Shown piece by piece: positions 46,235 to 59,524 of a stretch of 64,000 bases of DNA. Location of the stretch: contig NC_134028.1 of the NCBI RefSeq assembly GCF_964204645.1, forward strand, positions 3,508,501 through 3,572,500, given 5' to 3'. Made by a program: the position numbers and the translations under genes. Below the pieces are notes generated by a model that did not search any database, was not told the origin of the DNA, and saw only the letters and a list, made by a program, of their open reading frames with translations. Source of the stretch: Tubulanus polymorphus (taxonomy: Eukaryota; Nemertea; Palaeonemertea; Tubulaniformes; Tubulanidae). Every line of letters starts with the position of its first letter. Positions within the stretch are counted from its first letter, which is position 1.

Positions 46235-48994
46235 GTATAAATATATATGTATAACGTTAATTAATTATCAATGATTTGTGTAGAGACCACATCAATAACA
46301 TTCATAACGCAAATTATTTGATATACACGAATACGTTGATGAATGATCGGGTCTTTTCATTTCACACGAAACTCTCATCAATCTATATACACACGTGGGT
46401 AAACCTATCTGTGTCATCACCCGAATCATTTTTCACTCCGTTTACTAATTACAAGTGTCCATCCCCCGATGAGACGACGACGACGTAGACATCTATGACG
46501 TCAATGGACGCCGATCGCTATGGTTACAAACAAGGCTGGCTTCATTGATGTCGAAATCATCAATGAAACCGATTCCCTGAAGACATCGCCATTCACAGCG
46601 CACCACCTGGGATTAGTGATTCGGAAACCCAAATCTATCATACTATAGTACACGCGCATTCTGAAACTATATCTCATGGAGTACAAACCCCCTAAATTGT
46701 TCAAGTTACCCAAGCCTGTATTCAAAACTACTCAAAACTATCAAATACAAAAGTTATCATCAGGACTAGATCTATCAAGGGGAAATCTAAAAGCTGCTTT
46801 TGACCCTTTTGTATCACTGACTGCATATTGTTGATGATATGACTATCAATCACAAAATTGAACAGCGAAATCTATCCTGTTTTTGCTCCTGAAATCTTGG
46901 ATCCCCCTGATAATCTTTTCCCCGAATACTGTCTGAAATTCATCCCTCTCAAGGCACTAAAAATATTTCGACATGCGCTTCTTTTCTTAGCATATACAAC
47001 AATGTTCAGAACCATTAGATTTTTATGCTTACACTCAAAACAAATACATCACTTCAAACGTTTACTTCACCTCAGTAAAGTAAGAAGTTTCAGTTTGAGG
47101 AGATAGGAAAATATCTCCAGGCAAAAATGAAATTGAAACGTAGTTCCAGGTGGTTCTTTATTAGATGGCGGCAAGGCACCAAGTGTAATTATGTGCGAAA
47201 TTCTAATTAAGAAAAAACTTTATGTAATTGAGCCTTAGTCGATATAGCTGGTGACTGAAATGAGGTGATCATGTATTTAAGGCACAAGCAGATGAAAAAT
47301 TGCCTTTTATGCAAATACTATTTATTTTAAAAAAGAGTTTCATTCTTTTTCAAATCATTGTACATAAACGTTGATGAACTTTGAACTATTTAGAATAATT
47401 GCCATATTGAAATATCAATAACCTTTTATGATACCTGGCATTCATCGGATAATGGGTAAACAAAGAGGTTACCTGTAACCTGAACAGTAAAATCAATTAT
47501 TCATGGAAACTGAAGGAACTTATTGGCAAATGTCTATTGACATTGTCACCGCAGTATTGTAGAGGACACTAAGGAGTTATTGTCAGTAACGGTTTGGACA
47601 ATTTTTGACACAAGTATATATACAAGCATTCTACTGCTTCCATACGAATTAAACACTGAATTCGAATTGTGCATTAAAATGCTTCAGGTAAAAGCTTTGA
47701 AGTGGCCGATCAATACGATGCAATTTACCTCCTCGGAAGTACATTCTGACCTGAATTGAAATAAAAATATAGATTCCCTTTAAAACATATCTTCTGCGGC
47801 AGGGGGCTTCTGGTGTAGCGAATGAACTCCTAAAATTTTCATCTAAAAAAAGTCAGTGTTAAAAAATGTGGGCCAAGATTTTTCAAATTTGGATACAATT
47901 TTCATTTAATCAGGTACTCAAATTCTTTTTTTTGGGGGGGAGGAATTTTTCAATTGAAAATGCCCTTTTTCTTGGCATAGAACTTTCCAAAAGGCTTGAC
48001 ACTGGTCTGGGTGTAACTTCTTTTTTCACACCTAAGCAATCAGCCCACACAAATGTGAAACAAATCACTGATCAATATGACACATAATGGCCACTACTAT
48101 TTAGTAATGGCTATTTGTGATAATCGGATGCAATGAAACCAAAGACCAACCAGTTACAAGTGATACACTGCTCGTTCTGAAATGATTGATTTTGTGTTCA
48201 CGGATCTGCGTGTTTTTTACCCAAATGACGGCAGAAATGTTACGAAATACCATTAATAGAGAATTAATCAAGCAAATCTATGGTTACAGCGTGTATGCAT
48301 CCTGTTTGATTTGCGTGCTGGTCAGATACCAGTGACAAATCGACAACAGTTCTCTTGTTCGGCACCAACAGCAATCGGAAATGCAGCAGCACATTTCAAA
48401 GGTTTGTTTCGGTAGGTTACCTTTTACAAACACTTCTGCAGCGACTGCTTCGTTTGTGTTGTAGACAAATTACGAATGTTAGTAACGACGGAAGGACAAC
48501 AGTCAGGGGTGGATGCAGGGCCGTCTAATGGGACTTCTGTAAGATAGGAGTGCCCATATATTCTAGGTCAATTTCTTCTTTAGAGAGGGCACATTATTGT
48601 CTAAAAAAGTTCACAATTTTTTGCAGATTCTGGAAAGTGATCAAAAGTACACCACCAGAATACCTTTTTCTTATTGATATGCCCTAAAAGTATTCGGCAA
48701 TACTCTTAAATCTTGACCCTGGAAACTGCGTCTGCTCCAGAGAGCATTGTGAAATAAGTTCTGTAGGATTCTAAAGATTTGCGAAGCACTCGGCCGTACC
48801 ACGAAACGGCGACTGTAGCTGCTCGCCAGGACCAACAAATCCAATGCATTCAATGTGAAAATGTTCTTGATGGATTGGATTATGGCTTTCACAGACATTA
48901 GCATTGTGACAATAATCCGTCACATGTCCCCGGTGTACGGTCAACGGTAATTCAGATAAGTGCAAACATGGCTGAAACGCATGCTTTCCATTTC

Positions 48995-49460
48995 TCACAT
49001 TGCCGTTGGCTGTAGCTGTCGGTCAGGGATAATCCTTCCAGATATTTCTGGAATTCGCTCAACTCCTCGTCGACGGATAAACATTCCATATCGATACACA
49101 GGAATTTTAAAGGTGCTGTGATTAAACATTCGAGGCATAATCATTAGAACTGAGACTTTAGTTTTAGAGCACCTACCACTGAGACTCGGTCAGTGTAAAG
49201 GGTCAAACTAGAATCGAAAAAGAATTCATTTTCCATCATCACGCCGTATTTTTCCAATTTTTAAACATCTAACTCCTTATAAGATGAACTCAAAACTAAC
49301 TGGAAGCACATTGTTGTATTTACCCCAAAAATGTGGCAGCCAAAGTGCGTCCGGTTTCTTTGGATAAAATACTACAGATTCTTGCTGCTCTAGGCCTGGC
49401 ATTTGTGTAATAAGCAAATGAACAGGCAGACTGGAGCGGCATAAGAATAAAGATGTGTGT
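48995..49460 (-). CDS. Candidate exons of an unidentified minus-strand gene
   Basis: Two exon-like blocks join in phase. The first ends with donor GTAAAT near 49320 and reads LEQQESVVFYPKKPDALWLP then HFWG. The second starts after acceptor TTTAATCACAG (about 49128) and reads PLKFLCIDMECLSVDEELSE then FQKYLEGLSLTDSYSQRQ, ending at a GTGAGA donor near 49000. The amino-acid make-up looks like real protein, but I recognise no family. A second frame is also open in both blocks, so this is tentative. A Cys-rich open frame at 48771-48998 (DYCHNANVCESHNP) may be a neighbouring exon. Confidence 0.35.
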
Positions 49461-49489
49461 TTATCTGACGTAAGATTAGCAAACATGAA

Positions 49490-52487
49490 TAAACCTTCCA
49501 GCTAAATCATACATACATCTATCTTGTCTCGCGTGTTGACAATGTCTGAGTACTATTTACTTCTCTTTCTTCAACAACTTCGTCGTCATTTTCCACGAAA
49601 TGAAGTCAACAACTGTTACCTTATAGGACCAGGAACAAAAATCGTTCATATAGCTCATAAAAACTGATTCAAATCAAACCAGTTGTAGAAGCACCACGAC
49701 AAGTATCTGCTATAGGCTCTTATCAGCTCTCAGCCAGGTGGAAGAGAGTCTTCGCACCTTCCCCAGTCCACACATCGACATTTCAAATCAGAATTCATAA
49801 AAAGCTGCACTCAAAAACGACTTGGATTCTCTGAAGCTTTTCATTGCCTCTGGTGCCTAAAAAGGTTGCACAAAGTAGCCTTTGGTTCTTTTAACCGCGA
49901 GATGGGATTTTTTAAGATTCTGCATTTAGGTACTTGATTACGCCTTTGAAGTCCATCCCCATTAAAGCAACCCGCTTCCATCCTGGTTACATCATAGTAT
50001 TCGAAGCTGTACACACACGCACGAGAGAACATCAGTGAAAACAATTTCGGATGGATCAATTTAAAAAGATCTTTCCGAAATGTGAAATAGAACGCGCTGC
50101 TTCTATTTCGCTTTGATGTATGTAAATGTATCCTCAGGCAGATCATTTTTCAAATTCGTGACCAAGAAAAAATGCTCATCTACATCAGAATCTTTACTGT
50201 TTCCATACTCACGTCGACTGAGGAACAGAAGACGTGAAATAAAACCAATGACTTGGGCTTAAGAAAATGAAATAATTTTTAGCTACATGTATTAAATTGT
50301 TGCAGAAAAGCAACTGAAAGAACTGGATCAAGTTCAATAAGGCATATAGAAGTCGAATGAAATTAGTTCAAATATTGGATTCCAATAACCGTAAATGAAG
50401 AGCTGATGCGATCCCCTGATATATGATAACGACATAAAGACAGCTTTCCACGCAGAGCAACAATCAACATGTTTTTGCGAGGAGATATTGTTCTTCAATC
50501 ATTCTGTTGATCAAGGGAATTTAGCGAGTCGTTTGATTGAGTGTCAACGAGGATGTGACTGGAATCATAGAACACGAAAAGCTAATGACCTTAATAATCT
50601 AAATCAACATTCTAGGCAGGTATAAATATAAGTGCAGTCATGTTTACGTCTGGCTTCTTGAAAGCGTGCCAGATAAGAACACCGACCCTGGCCCTTTAAC
50701 AGGACATGAACAATCAAACACTGAGTCCTTTTTTCCTGTATTGCAATACACAACATCGCTGAATGGATGATTTCACATGTATTTATCAAAACCCAGTTGC
50801 TCACTTACTTAATCTTTTACAAGCTATGTATTTTTGATGTTGTCCATATTCATAAGCGATGAACCTTCGTGATTAATTCCTAGCCAGGATTTCATTTCAA
50901 GAAACCTAGCGGTCCAATAATTCATGTATAGACCTATTAATGGTTTTTTGCGCTTTGACTAAAGCAAGATCTAGTCTAGTACCAAGCCGTCGTTCTACAA
51001 ACAACCGTTGTAGGGAACTGGTAACAACGACTGGTATTCAGACTAAGCAAGATCCTGATATCTAAAACTCAAAGTCATTCCCAACACAAAACATTCACAG
51101 GAGAGAATCTAATTTCACCATGACATTTATGCCTGTATCACATTCACCTATTTAGCTTACTACCCATGGCTCTACGAACTGAATTTATATATCAAACCTA
51201 TCTATTTACCTGCACATGTTATACCGAGGGGGTTCTGATGTATAAAAAAGACAAATCTTCATTCAGGGGCAGTTCTAGGGTGAAAATCACAGAGTTTACC
51301 TAGGTTTTCAAGGCAAATTCTAAAAAATGAGCCTAGGTCCATTTTAGCAGCACATATCTTCACAAATTCTGCTATTGTTTTAAACAGAAAGTGCATTTTG
51401 TAGACAAAATCCCAGACATCGAAAACCAATCTTCATTTCCTCATTAATTAGGACTTAGCTCCATTAGCGATTTATGAATGGGCTGGTGAAATCTATCTGT
51501 AAATCTAAGAAATGGTGCCAGGTATATTACATGCTCCATGATCTACAACACTGACGCAGATTGATCGGAAATTCTACTCCAGACGTGAAAAAAATATCAG
51601 ATCAGCATTAGCACAGCTGTGAGCAGTGAGTGTGTGTAACCTATAAGATTATACAGAAAAACTGCTTCATTCACATCAAGAAGAATCTGTGAGGGAAGCA
51701 TTCATCATGGGTTGTAAAAATCTTAGATCAAATACTGAGAGATAAAACAATATCAAAGACTGATGATTCTATGAAGATACTGATTCGGAAAAAACATCTA
51801 TGTCAGCCCAATATTGGCTTTCCACGCGAAGCACTTCAAAAAGAAAAAAAAGTTCAGTTTCATGTTTCCTTTTAAGAATCGGCAGAAATATCTAGCTTCA
51901 AAGACTGACATTTGGCTAACATCCAACTGTTGAGCTCATTTAAATCTAGGCCTATGACATTTTAAGAAATATGGATGAATATACGATTTCAATTTCTATT
52001 TTCTTATTTTTGATCAATAAGAGAAACAGTTTTTCATAACACACAGCACCTCAGACACAATGCACTCCTTGTCTTTATACTAAGTTTAAATTCTACCTAC
52101 CTTAGACGTAATAATAGTTTCTAGTTTCGTTCTTCATGCCCGGCGCTGTCTTCGTCTCTGTCACTGGAAAATGCTACCAGTACACAGAGAGAATATCAAC
52201 CACTCGTGGCTGATAGCTGAGAGAGAATGGAGGAGTGTACTGCTAGCACTGCCAGCACGCTGTCTGGCCGGGTTCGTAGTTGTCGCTGATGCAGCACTGA
52301 AATCAATGTTACAACGAAGAAAACTGATTATCCTTCCATTACGGGCAGTACGAGGATAACACGCGTCAGGACAGACATCAAAATGGTCACTGAAGCAACT
52401 GATGTTATCATTGTCGTTATATACTTCTTTATCAGTCATAGTGTTAAATTACCATATCAGCTTCTATACCTGCATATAGATTGAAAT

Positions 52488-52518
<31 letters not shown>

Positions 52519-55500
52519 CATATTTTAACCCATCCCGACTAATATGCTAGCTTGCATCAGTAACACAGGCTGTTGCCAATAGTAGTTTTATGCACGCTCT
52601 GCTGCAGGCTAATGGCAGATTAGATCAAAGATTAATTCAATTTCTATCTCAACATAACAACCTACTACATACTAAATTATGAAAACGTTGTTTAGGTCTA
52701 CACCCTGCTTTCAGGTTCGAAGAAATATCGAATAAACAATTTAGCCTACTTCAACAAGCCAATCACATATTTACCCTGGATATGCTTTTTAGTACAGAAT
52801 GGTATGTCAATGGGTTACATACAATCAACTCTTGGAATTACTTCTGATTCAAATTCAATATCAAACTTATGCCTAACTAACCGATTCTAAAATATTGGGA
52901 AACACAGATTATAAGACCCACTTTTTTAGAGAATTTCAAAGATTAACAATTTATCAAGAATTAAAATCAAAATACACAGCATTTCAAACTCTCACTATAG
53001 AAATCATCATCAGATATCCTTTGTGTATTTTGACTTTAATTTTTGATAAATAAAATTCATTTTGAATTCAGGATATCGTGGGTTTTAAACTTATTATCTG
53101 TTCTCCACCTAAGAGTATACAGGGCTATTCATTATATTCAATAAATCAGCATTCAAGGTAAGCTTTTAAGAAGGAAAGCTCCAGTGATCCAACTAAATTG
53201 AGTCCACTGATTATGAAAGCATCTTTGATACGTGATCAACAAATCTGAATGATCTTTTTATCTACCCTTCAGGGCGAGAAAATCATTTTGATATCGTATT
53301 CATGTAAATAAAGGCGAAGCGTCCAATGGCGCTGAATAAAAAAATCTAAGCTTTGATATTTAGTTTCTAATTACGCAACGATGCTCCGTTAATCGTAACC
53401 ATAGCAACTATAATGGGAAGTTATCAAATTCCTTTTTTAAACATGTTCATATGCCGTTCGCTCCCATCATTATACATCCTAGTTAATAATCCATGAATGA
53501 ACATTTCAAATTGTTGGACTTCGAAATGCTTTTTACGCGGAGTACTTACTCAACTGTACTGTAAAAATTTCAGAGTTGTTTTTATAGTTTCCATAGTTTT
53601 CTTTTATGTTTACAATTTTAAATGATTGATTCAGAAAGATTCCCCGAGGGTTTCCAGGCCGCCTACGTATTCATATCCCCGCAGTTTCAAAGATAGAAAT
53701 ATTTTCATCTCTTCAGACACTGTATTATACGGATTCAGTCAAAACAGACGAGAGTTTTTCTCAGAATTTCAACTGTATTGTGAAACTGATTCGTCGTCAC
53801 GCAGCAGCCAGAGTTGACGACGTCTCCGCGTCACTAGGGGGATCGGCTGATCAATAGAGCGGTCGACCTGTTTTATATTGTCACCGATTAACGAGATTTG
53901 TCTAGTGAAAGTAGGAAATAAACGTTACAAACATCAGTGAAACCTGAAACCAGAAATTACTATGGCTGGTGGATAAAGAATTGTGTCTGCGATCGTGTAT
54001 CACTTCATACCAAGAAGTTCTGTTATGTCATTGAGCGAAACAATATCAATTTAAACAACTATTGTTGCTTTCATTTCTTACGTTTCCGATGGAATCCTTC
54101 CACCCATCTTCAGAGTTGATTATAGTTTCAGTTATAGCATGGACTATGAAACGAACTATAAATTCGTTTTTTTTCAAGACTGGTAATAATCTCAACTATA
54201 TTGATTGGGCGCGTTGAGGCCATCGGTTTTAGCAAAAACCTCTCCGAACCAACCTGGTTTTACCATTCTAAAAAGCATCTGAGTTTCTAGGAAGCTGATC
54301 GAATAGGCACCTATATAATCTAAGCGTATTAACTGATACAGTATTCATTAGAAATCGACTAGAGCTTGTATCTCAATCACAGAGCACAATTAATTAGCTT
54401 CATTATCTATAATCTTCCGGATACAGCATTACATGTACCGGCAGTATTAATTACACGAGGCTCTTCGTTCATCATCTCTATGAAACCCTTCAGACATGAA
54501 TCTACAATTATAGAATACACGAGCTTCGTCGATTTTATAATTATGTAATGATGAACAGGTAATATAGAATTCTTATGAGAAATTCAGTGAGTAGTGAAAA
54601 TCAAGAGAAGAAATGTTAATCAGAGGTGGAACCACTATAGTGTGTTCTGTGCACTTCACAATTAACCAAGCTATAAACTCGATAAGCATCTTTAATGCAT
54701 TCTAGCCAGGGCACCTACCCTCCCATAATTATGTACTGAGCCACTCACATTGTTGGGTACCGGTGAGCCCTTTGCGAGATCTATTGCCGCTGACCCTGTG
54801 AATGGGTAAACTGAATACAGTCCAGGTCGTATCTACCCCAGCTTGTCAACAAAATCAACCAACATCAGGATTTGAACCTATATCCGCATCAACAGTATAT
54901 CTATCCACCACAGCGGACTTGTGGGACTTTTACAAGTGCCTTTGGGGATGAGACAAGTTCAGGTGCTGAGAACTGGTGAGGGTGTGCAGTTTGAGGTCCA
55001 AGTGACATAAGTTACCACCGTAGTACTGCTGGTGGTATATTTTATTGGGTCAGAGCAAAAGTGACCTCATAGTGCCTTTTTGGACATCAGAGTTCCATTA
55101 TGCATGTAACAAGTTCTTCAAAATTAGCCCCTGGGGCCAGTTGCATAGTCATGGCTTAGATTTAAGACTGGTCTAAGACCAACTAAGTTCTATACTCGAT
55201 CTAACAACTTAAGACCAGTCTTAAGATTTAAGACCACTTTTGGACTTAAGTCATGACTGTGCAACTGGGCCCTGGATCTGCCCCTGAGCCCAGAAAGCCT
55301 CTAAATAGAGAATATGTAAGAGACTTGAATATCTGATCACTGCTTGTTACTTCTTGTCATATCTTATTTGTATCATGGACCAAGTTCAGAACTTCAGCAA
55401 TTACATAAATGATCAGTACCGGCACATGATAATGCATTTAGGTAATGAGAGATACCTGTGCCATATAGGCTACTAGTTCATTTACAATCATTTCTGAAAT

Positions 55501-56717
55501 GAAGCAATCATCGAAATGGTGGCACCACATTTTCATGAATCAGTAGATTTGGATATCAAGTTCGCGACGTAATTTCAGCAATCAGAAAATTGAGTTCACC
55601 GTTGATAGCTCTAACAACTAAACACGATCAATTCTTAATCGATTTTGTGTTGCACTCACTGAGGTAATGGTGATAAAGTCAAAATTGCTTTCGGTTTCGT
55701 GTGTGCAGTTGAGTTGGATCCAACTTTAATGTTTAACCCGCTAGGGTTGTAATACACTAGCTCCGTAAATGTTGTAAATCTCTCTTGTCATTTCTAGCTG
55801 ATAATACGCAATTTTGAATTGTACTTGAATCAAGTAAAAATACGTTTTCTTAGATTAAATTAAGGAATATGAATTAGGACACTGCGTAATTATACGGCCA
55901 AATTCCCATAATTTCATACGGAAATGGATGACATCATCGTCACCTACGGTAAAAGGAGAAATAGAGGAGAAAATTTCATTACTCACATATCACAGGGAGA
56001 AAACTGCATGTGTCTGGAATTGACATTTCACATGCGCATGTTTTACATCACGTGCATTTGTTTATTTACAAATTTCCCACATGCAAAAAGTGAAAGCTCA
56101 TGAATTTAAGAACGAATATGGTGCAAATACCTAATTTCACTGTGTAAATGCGAAATGATATTGGTGAAATATTTCTTTTTTGCACAAATGTCCCATTATG
56201 GTGAATAAAAATTCAGTGCGGAATCGCATGTAACATGTCAGCTTCCTCAAGTCTTGCATGTAACATGTCAGCCTCCATGAAACAATTCCTATAAGACAAA
56301 TTTTGGTTATTTATTGCCGGTAAATAACGTCTATTCAATAGCTTTCAATTTCTATAAGTAAATTAGATTTTTTCAATGACGACACATGTGGTTTCCGATA
56401 ATCATTTAGTCCAGTTCATGGAATATTCCGAGAAATTCCAAGTTTATTTGTGTTACTTCCTAAACCAAGTCAAATTCAAATGGCATTTTATTTATTATGC
56501 AAGCGCAAAATAGTTATAGCCTAATCCTTGCAATATTGGTCTCGGATCACTCTGGTGAATATATAAACGATATATTTTAGTTTTACAATGAGTTTAGATG
56601 GAATCCTTGAATGTACCGTATCGACATAGGCTAAACTTATCAACCACATCATGATTTTAATTTTTGTATCTTACTACAGGTGGCTGATATAAAAGTCGTG
56701 CACTGTCTTGCAGTAAA
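49490..56717. other. Intergenic or intronic stretch rich in repeats
   Basis: No supported exon. A 92-codon minus-strand open frame at 52161-52439 (MTDKEVYNDNDN...) lacks family support. Repeats include (AT)n at about 52486-52522 and a segment at about 52900-53130 (TTATCAAGAATTAAAATCA and ATTATCTGTTCTCC). That segment recurs at about 35250-35390, in part at 35600-35720, and weakly near 4350-4520. The MITE at 55131-55275 is here too, and a direct repeat GCATGTAACATGTCAGC near 56227 and 56256. Confidence 0.45.
55131..55275. mobile_element. Foldback MITE (CAGGGCCCAGTT family)
   Basis: CTGGGGCCAGTTGCATAGTC at the left mirrors GTGCAACTGGGCCCTGG at the right. TTTAAGACTGGTCT and AGACCAGTCTTAA form the inner stem. 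Confidence 0.75.
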
Positions 56718-58498
56718 ATGTTCTCTACGCACAGTTTTTATCGGTGTATGAGTAAAGCGGTCCGATCACCAGAAACCCGCGCAATGTTGGACAGAATGAT
56801 CAGAGTCAATCATGCTGGCGAATTCGGTGCTAATCGCATATATGAAGGACAAATGTCTGTGTTAGGAAAAACAGAAGTTGGTCCACTTATCCAGGTGCGT
56901 TATTTTGAACACAGGTTTCGATTGGTCTCTGCCAATTCCAGAGTTCTTTTTTCAGTGCGTTTGTTTTGACCAGGATACACTCTACCTATTTTGGAATAGC
57001 ATAATCTGTAAACCTGATTGAAGTGGCCGGTAGAGAGTTTGTGATCTGGAATTGCTATTTCTAAACCGAGATACACTCGAACGAAATATGCCTCAGAAAT
57101 CCCTATGTAGCGTTCAGTTGTCTACTTCGTGATTTCGAGAAATTTGAGTGTGCACTGTCTCCTAGTCGTATGTCTATCAGTTGTTTCTTTTTAACATAGG
57201 AAATGTGGGAACAAGAAAAAGTTCATCTAAAAGAATTTGAACGTCTCATTCCAGAACTGAGGGTCAGACCAACTGCCATGTTACCGATATGGAATTTAGC
57301 TGGATATGCATTAGGTAATTAGAAAACTGTCTTTCTTTTCAATACTGTGGAATCTCTTCAATCAATTAGAATAATCACCCAATATGACACATAGATCAGT
57401 GACTTGGGAAACACTGATCGGATAGAACGGTTTTATCCGGGTTCGAACCCATAACCTCTCACTTGCGAGTCAAACACATTATCCACCAAGCCACAAAGAC
57501 AGGACCATCCTCCCCCGGCAGGGATTCGAACCTGATGGCATCGAGATTGCCACGGCACGAAACCCTGCCATAATCGACCGTGTGCGCAGATACATGCGCA
57601 GTTCAGATGATGTGATCTTTAGCCAATCAGATATCCCGTTTTATTTTAGCCCGGGTTTTCCCATGTATAGTTCTTCCTTGAAATTTGCCTCAACGATTAT
57701 ACAACGAGCAATCTGATTGGTGCCGCCAGTTTTCGTTGGGAAAGCTGCGCATGTACCTGCGCACCCGGCCTACTGATGCAGGGGTTCGTGCCGTGGCTGA
57801 GTGTAACGATACCATCAGGTTCGAGTCCCTGCAGAGGGAGGATGAGACAGGACATAAAAGCTTTATCGGAGACTATTGATAATGTATATTTCCTGCAATA
57901 TCTATGAAAATATTCCGTTTATTTCATTGCAACAGGTGCGGGAACGGCTTTACTCGGTAAAGAAGCAGCTATGGCTTGTACAGTGGCTGTAGAGGATGTG
58001 ATAGGTGAACATTATGACCAGTAAGTTTTGCAAAAAAAGCTTAGATTCTACAAATGCATTTGCATTTTCTACATAGGAGTGAAAAATATATACAGTCAAA
58101 TAGGCGATTAAGCAAGTTTGACCGTAGAAGATATTTTTTGTCACCATTTTCAGACAAATTCGACAATTGATGGCGGACGATCCTGAAGCGCATAAAGAAT
58201 TACTCGAGGTAAATATAATCATCGTATGAATTCGATTCCGCTTATTCTGATTTTTCAATGAAGTATTTCTTGTTCTACAGACTATAAAAAAATTCCGGGA
58301 TGAAGAACTAGGACATCTAGATATCGGCATGGAAAATGATGCAGAACAGGTAAGACTTGTCATTCTGTAATATGATTTTCTATTACTTTTATTGTTTATC
58401 GATGAATCTATTTATTTCAGGCTCCACTTTACCAAGCGATGTCGCAAGTGATTAAGTTTGGATGCAAAGGAGCGATATGGATATCTGAACGAGTGTGA
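56718..58498 (+). CDS. COQ7: COQ7 / CLK-1, 5-demethoxyubiquinone hydroxylase, complete
   Basis: Six exons: 56718-56894, 57200-57314, 57936-58020, 58154-58208, 58281-58349 and 58421-58498. They total 579 bp, giving 192 aa. It hydroxylates demethoxyubiquinone in the penultimate step of ubiquinone synthesis on the inner mitochondrial membrane. Di-iron ligands are visible: Glu35 in [10 protein letters not shown], Glu65/His68 in EQEKVH, then the Glu in [11 protein letters not shown] and the EELGH motif. The [19 protein letters not shown] and [17 protein letters not shown] stretches match the family closely. The region before the catalytic core is only about 28 residues ([17 protein letters not shown]...), a short Arg/Ser-bearing presequence. 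It converges with the penta-EF-hand gene. Confidence 0.97.
56912..57092. repeat. Dispersed inverted-end repeat, copy 2, in COQ7 intron 1
   Basis: AGGTTTCGATTGG at the left, then a body like that at 38148-38322 (TTTGTTTTGACCAG, ACTCTACCTATTT, GGTAGAGAGTTT), with a decayed right end TCGAACGAAATATGCCT. Confidence 0.65.
57416..57495 (-). repeat. tRNA-derived SINE head (minus strand) in COQ7 intron 2
   Basis: On the minus strand TGTGGCTTGGTGGATAA resembles a pol III A box region and GGTTCGAACCC a B box at tRNA-like spacing. No intact tRNA fold with a proper anticodon arm and discriminator was found, so it is called a SINE remnant rather than a tRNA gene. Confidence 0.55.
57517..57840. repeat. Foldback element with tRNA-like arms in COQ7 intron 2
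   Basis: The left arm GCAGGGATTCGAACCTGATG ... CACGGCACGAAACCCTGC is mirrored by GCAGGGGTTCGTGCCGTGG ... CATCAGGTTCGAGTCCCTGC. Inner pairs include TGTGCGCAGATACATGCGCA with TGCGCATGTACCTGCGCA, and CAATCAGAT with ATCTGATTG. It is related to 13048-13308. Confidence 0.75.
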
Positions 58499-58679
58499 CG
58501 ATTGACCACCAGGTGGCGATAGTGTTTTTCTGCTAGATCTTGAGGACAATCAAATAAGGATTTGGTCCGTCATTATTCTTCGTGAAAACTATAGATGTTT
58601 GAACGGTAAATCTGACGTTTAAGTCTTGAACAAGACTTTTATCTAAAGCCGTCTTGTGGTAGTGTTTGTTTTTTTTTCG

Positions 58680-58685
58680 AATAAA
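58680..58685 (+). terminator. COQ7 polyadenylation signal
   Basis: AATAAA 182 bases after the COQ7 stop. The nearest minus-strand AATAAA (58839-58834), which could serve the opposing gene, is only about 150 bp away. Confidence 0.65.
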
Positions 58686-59368
58686 GTGAATTGTAACCCT
58701 TCAATTGATGCAGTTAGTTACATAGCTTTAGATGGTTTCAGTACGAGATCTTCATACAATTAAGGAGGATTGAGATATGGTCAACTTGAACTATAGAATT
58801 AAAGACCCTAGAATTTATCATCAAAATAAAATATTTATTTCTATACATATAAATACATAATAAATAGGAACGTTAATGCATAAGTCAGTGTAAGAAGAGA
58901 GAATGCCATTCTTTCAAAGACTCTCAAATATATAAGCCCTTAACATTGAGCATAATCCTATTGTAAATTGATTAACAATAAAATGATCTTGCATTAAATT
59001 TAGTTCTAAGTGATTATAAATTTCAAAGATTCGCACAAATATACGAAGAATGTGAAAGACTGAATAAGCATCTGTATCCCTCAATCCTGTGGTACCCAGT
59101 ATATAACATTCGGTATACAATTTACAAAATATTGTGATATAGTATACATTAAAATCTTGTAGGAAAAATGTTCTTGTCAATGACTGGAAAGTTAAGTGAA
59201 AAGGACAGTTTAGGCTACTGCATAATCAAGGTTGTTTTACACATCTGTTGTCACACTATTGTATTATCCAAAACCATTTCCAGAAACTGCAAAAGAAATC
59301 ATTTCGAATATACACGTATAGAAACACCTTTGCACTCAGAAATTCAGGGGGAAGCTAATTTAGTATAC

Positions 59369-59486
59369 ACAGTAGAACCCGCTGAATTTGGATCATTTGG
59401 GGCAAAATTCATCCGCTTTATGAGAAATCCAGTTTTAAAAGAACATATGATGTGTGGATTTACGGGTTAAGCAGGTTTCATTGTAG
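59369..59486. repeat. Mariner-like MITE remnant
   Basis: Ends read ACAGTAGAACCCGCT and, inverted, ACAATGAAACCTGCT, about 118 bp apart, with TA-rich flanks. A related hairpin ACAGTCGAACCCGCTATAAT occurs at about 24762-24790 in a RACK1 intron. Confidence 0.5.
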
Positions 59487-59524
59487 TCTTTTAGTTCTTT
59501 TCGCTGTATTCCAATTTGTTTTAC

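Larger units (their letters stand above)
44542..48770. other. Intergenic region
   Basis: No exon identified. It holds a 16+16-bp palindrome at 45087-45119, a foldback related to the CAGGG MITEs at 45961-46096 and a TA microsatellite at 46200-46233. At 47.8-48.7 kb there are low-copy repeat fragments similar to those at 36.5 and 55.1 kb (CTTCAAAATTAGCCCCT-like). Confidence 0.45.

Noticed and set aside
46496-46503. Perfect CRE-like TGACGTCA
   Set aside because: A single 8-bp palindrome is expected by chance in 64 kb, and no gene start is nearby.
57416-57840. tRNA genes
   Set aside because: A and B box-like motifs are present, but no full cloverleaf with a proper acceptor stem was found, and copies are inverted and repeated. 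SINE-derived sequence fits better.
59168-59180. Last exon of the penta-EF-hand gene after acceptor CTTTCCAG
   Set aside because: In the required phase it reads SLTRTFFLQDF and then runs open for more than 80 residues, unlike the short C-terminus of the family. Left unassigned.
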